Positions 48,541-54,761 of a stretch of 54,761 bases of DNA are shown here, one piece after another. The DNA is from Propionibacteriaceae bacterium UBA6238. GTDB lineage: Bacteria > Actinomycetota > Actinomycetes > Propionibacteriales > Propionibacteriaceae. Position numbers and translations under genes: made by a program. A model generated the notes under the pieces. The model made no database searches. It was not told the DNA's origin and worked only from the letters and a program-made list of their open reading frames with translations. The stretch is taken from assembly GCA_002441465.1 (NCBI GenBank), contig DJWE01000066.1, forward strand, positions 3,129 to 57,889, in the 5' to 3' direction. Positions within the stretch are counted from its first letter, which is position 1; every line of letters begins with the position of its first letter.

Positions 48541-49743
48541 ATGCCCTACGATGTGGCCGAGCTACGTACCCACTTCCCGTCCTTGGCCTCGGGAATCGCC
48601 CACTTCGACGGGCCGGGAGGAACCCAGACTCCGCGCGAGGTGGCCGATGCCATCGCCGCGACACTGTCCGGCCCTTTGTCCAACCGGGGTACCACCGGCC
48701 CGTCCGAGGCGAACGCCGATCGGACCGTGACCTCGTTCCGCGCCGCCGGCGCCGACCTGCTCGGCGTCCCCGCCGACGGGATCGTGCACGGTCGCAGCGC
48801 CACCCAGCTGACCTACGACCTGTCCCGCGCGCTCGCCAAGCAGTGGACGCCCGGCGACGGGGTCGTGGTGAGCCGGCTCGACCACGACGCGAACGTTCGA
48901 CCCTGGGTGCAGGCGGCGGAGGCGAGCGGCGCGTCCGTGCGCTGGATCGACTTCGACCCTGCCACCGGGGAGGTGGACACCGCCAGCATCGCCGCCGCAA
49001 TCACCCCGGGGACGCGGCTGGTCGCGATCACGGCCGCGTCCAACCTGCTCGGCACCCGGCCCTCTCTCCCGACCATCGCGGAGGCGGCCCATGCCGTCGG
49101 CGCGCTGCTGTGGGTGGATGGGGTTCATTACGCCGCGCACGAGTTCGTCGACGTGCCCGCGCTCGGCGCCGACTTCTTCGTCTGCTCGCCGTACAAGTTC
49201 CTCGGCCCGCACTGCGGAGTGCTCGCGGCGGCACCGGAACTGCTCGAGACGCTGCACCCCGACAAGCTGTTGCCCTCCACCGAGGCGGTACCCGAACGCT
49301 TCGAGCTGGGCACCCTGCCGTACGAGCAGCTCGCCGGCGCCACGGCCGCCGTGGACTTTCTCGCCGGCATCGCACCGGGCTCGGCCGGGTCGCGCCGCGA
49401 GCGCCTACGCGCGTCCTTCACCGCGATCGACGCCCACGAACTCAGGCTGCGCGGACGCCTCGAGGACGGCCTCGCCGCGCTTGAGGGAGTCGTCGTGCAT
49501 TCGCGCGCAGCCGAGCGGACGCCGACCCTGCTGCTCAGCCTGCCCGGACGGCGGACCTGGGACGCCTACCAGTTCCTGGCGACCCGCCAGGTGCTGGCGC
49601 CGGCCGGCTCCTTCTACGCCTACGAGCCTTTCCGGCGCCTCGGACTGTCCGACGAACACGGTCTGCGGCTCGGCCTGGCTCCGTACAGCACCGACGACGA
49701 TGTGGACCGCGTCCTGAACGGACTGGCCGACTTCCTCGGCTGA
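48541..49743 (+). CDS. Cysteine-desulfurase-like aminotransferase (class V)
   Basis: A 400-residue PLP protein of the fold-type I class V group, VC1184-like subfamily. The PLP lysine is in SPYKFLGPHCG, the Asp that holds the ring in ALLWVDGVHYAAHEF, and the N-terminal FDGPGGTQTP loop matches family members. The usual desulfurase active-site Cys loop is not evident, so the activity may differ from IscS/SufS. ATG at 48541 has GAGGAG nearby. It follows the rhodanese/CPVC cluster by 121 bases, suggesting a sulfur link that context alone supports. Confidence 0.88.
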   Translation: MPYDVAELRTHFPSLASGIAHFDGPGGTQTPREVADAIAATLSGPLSNRGTTGPSEANADRTVTSFRAAGADLLGVPADGIVHGRSATQLTYDLSRALAKQWTPGDGVVVSRLDHDANVRPWVQAAEASGASVRWIDFDPATGEVDTASIAAAITPGTRLVAITAASNLLGTRPSLPTIAEAAHAVGALLWVDGVHYAAHEFVDVPALGADFFVCSPYKFLGPHCGVLAAAPELLETLHPDKLLPSTEAVPERFELGTLPYEQLAGATAAVDFLAGIAPGSAGSRRERLRASFTAIDAHELRLRGRLEDGLAALEGVVVHSRAAERTPTLLLSLPGRRTWDAYQFLATRQVLAPAGSFYAYEPFRRLGLSDEHGLRLGLAPYSTDDDVDRVLNGLADFLG

Positions 49744-49782
49744 GCCGCCAGTTCGTCGTCCGCGACCCGGCGTCGCATCGAT

Positions 49783-51729
49783 TCAGAGCGCGGCGGATCC
49801 GAGCCGGCGCAGCGCACCGATTGCAGTCTCGCGATCGGTGGTCATCCAGAAGTCCGGCATCGACGCCAGCAGGTAGGAGCCGTACCGGGCGGTGACCAGG
49901 CGAGGATCGAGCACCGCCACCACGCCCCGGTCGGTGAGCGTGCGGATCAGGCGACCGGCGCCCTGGGCGAGCAGCAGTCCGGCATGGGTCGCCGCGACGG
50001 CCATGAACCCGTTGCCGCCGGCCTCTGCCACCGCCTGCTGGCGAGCCTGCATCAATGGATCGTCCGGACGCGGGAACGGGATCTTGTCGATGATCACGAG
50101 CCGGCAGGTGTCCCCCGGCACGTCGATGCCCTGCCACAAGGACAGCGTGCCGAACAGCGAAGCCTCCTCGTCGGCGAGGAACTCGGTGGTCAGCCGGGTC
50201 AGGTGAGCGTCCCCTTGGCACAGCACGAGCCGCTCGGGGACGTGCTCGCGGCAGTAGCGCGCCGCGGCCTCGGCCGCCCGTTGGGACGCGAACAGGCCCA
50301 GCGTGTGACCGTCGGCGGCCCAGAGCAGTTCGGCGATCTCGGCCAGCACTTCGGGACCACTGCCGTCGCGGCTGGGCGGAGGAAGCTGCTTGGCGACGTA
50401 CAAGATGGCCTGGCTGCGATAGTCGAACGGCGAGCCGACATCGACACCCCGCCAGCCCATGGCGTCCTCCCCGCCCAGGCCCATGGACGCCGCAACGGCG
50501 CGGAAGTCGCCGCCGATCTTCAGCGTGGCCGACGTGAGCACCACCGGATGGCTCTCGAACACCTGGTTCCGCAGCAGACCCGCCACCGACAGCGGCGCGC
50601 AGTTCAGCTGCCGTCCGAACCGCTCCGACTCCGACACCCACACCACATCGTGCTCGTCCAGCTTCGCCATCCGCTCAGCGATGTCGAAGATCTCCTGCGC
50701 GGCCGCCTGGGCCTGCCGACGGTCCGTCTCGTCGTCCTTGCCCCCGGCCAGCCCAGAGACCGCGGCACGGGCCGCGGTCCGAACCGTCCGCGAGGCGGCC
50801 ACGATCTCGGCGTCCGGCTCGGTGATCCGGCCGACCTCGCCGGCGTCGAGCCCCCGCTGCAACGCGTCCGCGGCGTCGAGGAGGGCCAGGCCCACGTCGT
50901 CGCTCAGCCACGTCAGGCACCGCCGCGCCACCCGCTCCACCTGGGCCGGGCTGAGTTCCACGGACGCTGCCCCGGTGACCCGACTGACCAGCTCATGCGC
51001 CTCGTCGATGATCAGGGCGTCGAACTCCGGCAGCGCGGTGCCTCCGTGCAGCGCGTCCACGGCCAGCAGGGCATGGTTCGTCACCACCAGCCGGCTGTCC
51101 CGCGCCCGCGCCCGGGACTTCTCCACCAGGCATTCCGCGCCGAACGGGCAGCGCTGGGCACCGAGACACTCGCGCACCGGCACGGACACCTGGGCCCAGG
51201 CCGCCGGTGTGTGGGCCGGCGCATCGTCTCGATCGGCGAGCCGCCCCGCGTCCGCTTCCTCCTCCGCCCAGCGGCGCAGGGTCAGCACCTCGGCGCCGAC
51301 CCCGGTGACCTCGCCCGGCTCGGGCACCAACGCGTCTTGTTCGGCACCGTGACCTTCGCGGACGCGCAGCAGGCAGGCGTAGTTGGTGCGTCCCTTCAGG
51401 ATGGCGTGGCTCACGGTCTCCCCGCTCACCACTTCACAGGCCGCAACGGCCGCCGGAATGTCCTTGGTGGCCAGCTGCGCCTGCAGAGCCAGCGTGGCCG
51501 TGGCGATCACGATCCGGCTGTCGGGGTGCTCCACCAGGCTGGCCAACGCCGGAGCGAGGTAGCCCAGCGACTTGCCGGTGCCCGTACCGGCCTGTACCAG
51601 CAGATGTTCTCCGGAGACGAAGGTGTGGCTGACCTCCGCGGCCATCACCCCTTGTCCGGGACGCTGGTGACCGCCGATGCCCGCGACAGCTGCCGCGAGG
51701 ATGCGGTCGGCAAGGCCGGGCTCAGGCAT
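49783..51729 (-). CDS. dinG: DinG/XPD-like ATP-dependent DNA helicase
   Basis: A 648-residue superfamily 2 helicase. Motif I is QAGTGTGKS, motif II (DEAH box) is LIIDEAHELV, and motif VI is AQGAGRLIRT. Four cysteines, in NYACLLR and ECLGAQRCPFGAEC, fit the iron-sulfur cluster of the DinG/XPD group. VLTSATL and SLWQGIDVPG are further helicase motifs. ATG overlaps the hflX stop by 8 bases. DinG-type enzymes unwind R-loops and stalled forks. The gene ends the miaA-dapF-hflX-dinG run. Confidence 0.93.
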   Translation of the reverse strand: MPEPGLADRILAAAVAGIGGHQRPGQGVMAAEVSHTFVSGEHLLVQAGTGTGKSLGYLAPALASLVEHPDSRIVIATATLALQAQLATKDIPAAVAACEVVSGETVSHAILKGRTNYACLLRVREGHGAEQDALVPEPGEVTGVGAEVLTLRRWAEEEADAGRLADRDDAPAHTPAAWAQVSVPVRECLGAQRCPFGAECLVEKSRARARDSRLVVTNHALLAVDALHGGTALPEFDALIIDEAHELVSRVTGAASVELSPAQVERVARRCLTWLSDDVGLALLDAADALQRGLDAGEVGRITEPDAEIVAASRTVRTAARAAVSGLAGGKDDETDRRQAQAAAQEIFDIAERMAKLDEHDVVWVSESERFGRQLNCAPLSVAGLLRNQVFESHPVVLTSATLKIGGDFRAVAASMGLGGEDAMGWRGVDVGSPFDYRSQAILYVAKQLPPPSRDGSGPEVLAEIAELLWAADGHTLGLFASQRAAEAAARYCREHVPERLVLCQGDAHLTRLTTEFLADEEASLFGTLSLWQGIDVPGDTCRLVIIDKIPFPRPDDPLMQARQQAVAEAGGNGFMAVAATHAGLLLAQGAGRLIRTLTDRGVVAVLDPRLVTARYGSYLLASMPDFWMTTDRETAIGALRRLGSAAL

Positions 51730-53134
51730 CGGCGCGGTAGCGGGCCAGCTCTCCAGCGAGATCGGCGTTCACCCGGGCAACCACGAGCGTGCCGCGCTCG
51801 GTGTGGTCGGAACTCACGAACTCCCCGCTGCGGTGGATCCGGTCGATCAGATCGCCGCGGTCATAGGGCACCAGTGCCCGCACCTCGATCTCGGGACGCG
51901 GCAGCCGCTGTTCGAGACACGACCGCACGTCCGCCAGCCCGGCTCCGGTGCGGGCAGAAACGAAAACCGCCTCCGGATACCGTCCACGCAAGGCGAGCAG
52001 CGCGTCCGGCTCGGCCTGATCGATCTTGTTCACGACCAGTTGTTCGGGCACGTCGGACGCGCCGATGTCGGCGAGCACCGTCCGGACCGCGGCGATCTGG
52101 CCGAACGGATCCGGGTCGGAGCCGTCCACGACGTGCAGCAGCAGATCGGCTGAGGTGGATTCCTCCAGCGTGGAGCGGAACGCCTCGACCAGGTCGTGCG
52201 GCAGATGCCGGATGAAGCCCACCGTGTCGGTCAGGGTGTAGACCCGGCCGTCCTCGGTCTGCGAACGCCGGGTGGTCGGGTCCAGGGTGGCGAACAGCGC
52301 GTCCTCGACCAGCACTCCCGCGCCGGTCAGTCGATTCAGCAGCGAGCTCTTGCCCGCGTTGGTGTAGCCGACGATCGCCACGCTGGGCACCTGATTGCGG
52401 GTGCGCTGCGAGCGTTTGGTCTCCCGGACGGACTCCAGCTCCCGCAGGCGACGACGCAGCACCGAGATCCGGGTCTTGATCCGGCGCCGGTCGGTCTCGA
52501 TCTTCGTCTCGCCCGGACCGCGTCCGCCGATCCCCGCACCGGCCGCCGCCCGGCCACCCGCCTGGCGGGACAGGTTGCCGCCCCAACCGCGCAGCCGCTG
52601 ACGCAGGTACTGCAGTTGAGCCAGTTCCACCTGCGCCTTGCCCTCGGCGCTCTTGGCGTGCTGGGCGAAGATGTCCAGGATCAAGGCAGTGCGGTCGATC
52701 ACCTTCACGCCCACCCGATCCTCCAGGTTGCGCAGCTGAGCCGGCTCGAGTTCACCGTCGCAGATCACGGTGTCCGCGCCGGTCGCGAGCACCACCTGGC
52801 GCAGCTCGTCCACCTTGCCCCGACCGATGAAAGTGGCCGGGTCGGGAGTACCGCGCCGCTGCACGAGGCCCTCCAGAACCTCCGACCCGGCGGTCTCGGC
52901 CAACAGCTTCAGCTCCGCCATGGCGTTGTCGGCGTCCACCTCGCCACCCGTGCTCCATACGCTGACCAGTACGACGCGCTCCAGCTGGAGTTCGCGGTAC
53001 TCGACCTCGGTGATGTCGGCCAGCTGGGTGGACATGCCCGCGACCCGACGCAGCGAGAGCCGGTCGGCCAGGTCCTGCTGGTCACCGTCGAAATCGAGCT
53101 GCTCGGGATCGGGGCCGACCGAGGGAAACGTCAC
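51722..53134 (-). CDS. hflX: Ribosome-associated GTPase HflX
   Basis: A 470-residue GTPase that splits stalled or hibernating 70S ribosomes. The N-terminal HflX domain has TFIGRGKVDEL and DRTALILDIFAQHAKS, followed by the glycine-rich RQAGGRAAAGAGIGGRGPGE loop and coiled coil. The GTPase domain has G1 GYTNAGKSS, G3 DTVGFI and G4 NKID. GTG at 53134 lies 2 bases after the dapF stop with GAGGG upstream. Length is normal. Confidence 0.95.
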   Translation of the reverse strand: MTFPSVGPDPEQLDFDGDQQDLADRLSLRRVAGMSTQLADITEVEYRELQLERVVLVSVWSTGGEVDADNAMAELKLLAETAGSEVLEGLVQRRGTPDPATFIGRGKVDELRQVVLATGADTVICDGELEPAQLRNLEDRVGVKVIDRTALILDIFAQHAKSAEGKAQVELAQLQYLRQRLRGWGGNLSRQAGGRAAAGAGIGGRGPGETKIETDRRRIKTRISVLRRRLRELESVRETKRSQRTRNQVPSVAIVGYTNAGKSSLLNRLTGAGVLVEDALFATLDPTTRRSQTEDGRVYTLTDTVGFIRHLPHDLVEAFRSTLEESTSADLLLHVVDGSDPDPFGQIAAVRTVLADIGASDVPEQLVVNKIDQAEPDALLALRGRYPEAVFVSARTGAGLADVRSCLEQRLPRPEIEVRALVPYDRGDLIDRIHRSGEFVSSDHTERGTLVVARVNADLAGELARYRADA

Positions 53135-53136
53135 GA

Positions 53137-53946
53137 TCAGCCCTCGCCCAAGGTGCAGGTACCCCGCGCGACCACCACGGCCGGGCCGACGAGGACGGCC
53201 TCGTCGCCGGTGAGGTCGACCTCGAGCGTGCCGCCCGGCGTGTCGACGACGTAGTGGTCGGAGTCGCCCATGGCCGCGGCGGCCGCCACCACCCCGGTGC
53301 CGCAGGACTGGGTCTCCCCCACACCGCGCTCGTGGACGCGCAGGCGGATCCGTCCGGGCTCCTCGCGCACCACGAACTCCGCGTTGACGCCGTGCGGGAA
53401 GGCGTCCGCCGGATGCCAGGTCGGAGCGTGAGTGAGCTCGAGGTCGCGCAGCACTCGAGCGGTCGGCATCACGGCGACGGCGTGCGGATTGCCCACGTCA
53501 ACGCTCCGCGCCCGCCAGCTGTCCGTGCCCAGCCGCAGCACGACCTCCTCGCCAATCCTCACCCGACCCATGCTCACCGCGATCCGTCCGTCGGGCAGGA
53601 ACGTGCCGGTGCGCAGGCCCGCCCGAGTCGCGACGGTCACCTCGGGACCGGAGACCAGGCCCTCCTCGGCCAGATAGCGCAGGAACACGCGTAGCCCGTT
53701 GCCGCACATCTCCGCCGTCGACCCGTCGGCGTTGCGGTAGTCCATGAACCAGCGCTCGCCCTCGGTCTCGAAGCCGGGAACGAACTCCGAACGCACCGCG
53801 CGGAGCACACCGTCGGCGCCGATTCCCGCGCGGCGATCGCACAGGTATGCCACCTGTGCCGGGCTCAGGTCGTAGAGATTGTCCGGGTCGGCGAACAGCA
53901 CGAAATCATTGCGGGTACCGTGGCCCTTCGCGAACTCGATCTGCAT
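53137..53946 (-). CDS. dapF: Diaminopimelate epimerase
   Basis: Interconverts LL- and meso-diaminopimelate, providing the substrate of LysA and a building block of peptidoglycan. The 269-residue protein has the two catalytic cysteines in AEMCGNGLR (Cys81) and TQSCGTGVV (Cys215), plus DYRNADGS and NPHAV. ATG at 53946 was chosen because AGGAGGAGTG precedes it; the long upstream open frame overlaps miaA. The order miaA-dapF-hflX is common in actinobacteria. Confidence 0.95.
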   Translation of the reverse strand: MQIEFAKGHGTRNDFVLFADPDNLYDLSPAQVAYLCDRRAGIGADGVLRAVRSEFVPGFETEGERWFMDYRNADGSTAEMCGNGLRVFLRYLAEEGLVSGPEVTVATRAGLRTGTFLPDGRIAVSMGRVRIGEEVVLRLGTDSWRARSVDVGNPHAVAVMPTARVLRDLELTHAPTWHPADAFPHGVNAEFVVREEPGRIRLRVHERGVGETQSCGTGVVAAAAAMGDSDHYVVDTPGGTLEVDLTGDEAVLVGPAVVVARGTCTLGEG

Positions 53947-53957
53947 CCACACTCCTC

Positions 53958-54761
53958 CTAGGCTTCGGCCACGATACCCCTCACCACCGACGCCATCGCC
54001 GCGGCGCTCGCTGCGTGCCCGGGCAACCACTCGATCCGGGGGTCGCGCCGGAACCAGCCCAGCTGCTTGCGGGAGAACCGCCGGGTTCCGGTGACCGTGG
54101 CCTGTTTCGCCTCCGACTCGGTGATCTCGCCGTCCAGGAGCGCCAACACTTGCCGGTAACCCAGTGCCCGCGACGCCGTGCGCCCCCGCCGCAGTCCCTG
54201 TCCGACCAGTCGTTCCACCTCTGCCACCAGCCCGTCGGCCCACATCCGCTCAACGCGGGCCTCGATTCGCGCGTCCAGTTCGGCACGGGGTACCTCGATC
54301 CCGAACTGCAGCACATCGGCCACGGCGTAGTCCCAGCTCGGCAAGGTGGAGCGGAAGCCGCCGGTGAGTTCGATCACCTCCAGCGCCCGCACGATCCGGC
54401 GGCCGTTGCCGGGCAGGATGCCGGCCGCCGCGTCGGGCGCCGCAGCGCTCAGGCGCCGGTGCAGCTCCTCAGCGCCGACCTCGTCCAGCTCGGCCTCCAG
54501 CCGTGCCCGAACGGACGGATCCGTGCCCGGGAACGCGAAATCGTCCAGAATCGCGTGCACGTACAACGCCGACCCGCCGGCGAGCACCGGTACCACACCG
54601 CGCCCCCGGCACTCGGCGATCGCCGCCCGGGCAAGCCCCTGGAACTCCGCGACGCTCGCCGTCTGGGTCACGTCCATGATGTCGATCAGGTGGTGCGGGA
54701 CCCCCTCGCGCTCGGCGAGCGTGGGCTTGGCCGTGCCGATGTCCATGCCGCGATAGACCAG
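53958..54761 (-). CDS. miaA: tRNA dimethylallyltransferase, 5' end outside window
   Basis: Adds dimethylallyl to A37 of tRNAs that read codons starting with U. About 268 residues are present, beginning inside the motif LVYRGMDIGTAKP, then HHLIDIMDVTQTASVAEF, VLAGGSALYVHAILD, GNGRRIVRALEV and GYRQVLALLDGEI. The P-loop near the N-terminus lies beyond the window. The stop is 11 bases from the dapF ATG, so the two are probably one operon. Confidence 0.95.
   Translation of the reverse strand: MVYRGMDIGTAKPTLAEREGVPHHLIDIMDVTQTASVAEFQGLARAAIAECRGRGVVPVLAGGSALYVHAILDDFAFPGTDPSVRARLEAELDEVGAEELHRRLSAAAPDAAAGILPGNGRRIVRALEVIELTGGFRSTLPSWDYAVADVLQFGIEVPRAELDARIEARVERMWADGLVAEVERLVGQGLRRGRTASRALGYRQVLALLDGEITESEAKQATVTGTRRFSRKQLGWFRRDPRIEWLPGHAASAAAMASVVRGIVAEA

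Noticed and set aside
1..54761. CRISPR array, restriction-modification or retron system
   Set aside because: I looked for regularly spaced repeats, methyltransferase motifs and reverse transcriptase motifs on both strands and saw none. HicAB is the only clear toxin-antitoxin or defence-like module.

Overview
The window is high-GC DNA from an actinobacterium, most likely of the Propionibacteriales (the lineage below phylum is inferred). The evidence is a fused Kgd 2-oxoglutarate decarboxylase, a WhiB1-type regulator, a SigR/RsrA thiol-stress pair, the 24-residue ribosomal protein bL37, a PdtaS-type kinase and many 4- or 8-base stop/start overlaps. Both flanks look like core chromosome. A mobile region of about 17 kb lies between them, from about 27.6 to 45.0 kb.

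Left core (1-27.7 kb). hom and lysA (threonine and lysine synthesis) overlap on the minus strand. Then come tRNA-Arg(CCG), kgd, a small DUF6104-type gene and galK, followed by whiB1, pdtaS and the bL37 gene with a terminator. The sigR-rsrA operon has a SigR-type promoter inside the end of an SRAP (YedK-like) gene. An ECF sigma factor with its own C-terminal zinc-finger anti-sigma domain follows. Next are a DoxX-aroA-rsgA run, a MerR-regulated ABC exporter, hisN, a ClC channel and a five-gene peptide ABC importer.

Mobile region. Element 1 (about 6.5 kb) is integrated in the 3' end of the initiator tRNA gene. It has a 39-bp imperfect direct repeat at its ends, repeated arm-type sites inside both ends, an integrase, a predicted excisionase, a run of overlapping small genes, an HNH protein and its own terminator next to the tRNA. 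The displaced tRNA 3' end and native terminator lie at 34.1 kb. A second island starts right after it, bounded by a 147-bp direct repeat (34199-34345 and 44862-45008). It holds hicAB, an overlapping three-gene cassette (active tyrosine recombinase, Xre-like protein, zinc-ribbon protein with a catalytically dead recombinase-like domain), a membrane protein, an ECF sigma/anti-sigma pair, a secreted S1 protease, a decayed IS5-family insertion and a second integrase. The least familiar parts are the recombinase cassette and the replication-like block of element 1.

Right core (45.1-54.8 kb). It carries a zinc alcohol dehydrogenase and a PPK2 kinase. A rhodanese and a CPVC-bearing membrane protein diverge from a CsoR-like dyad. 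A cysteine-desulfurase-like enzyme follows, and then the minus-strand run miaA-dapF-hflX-dinG.
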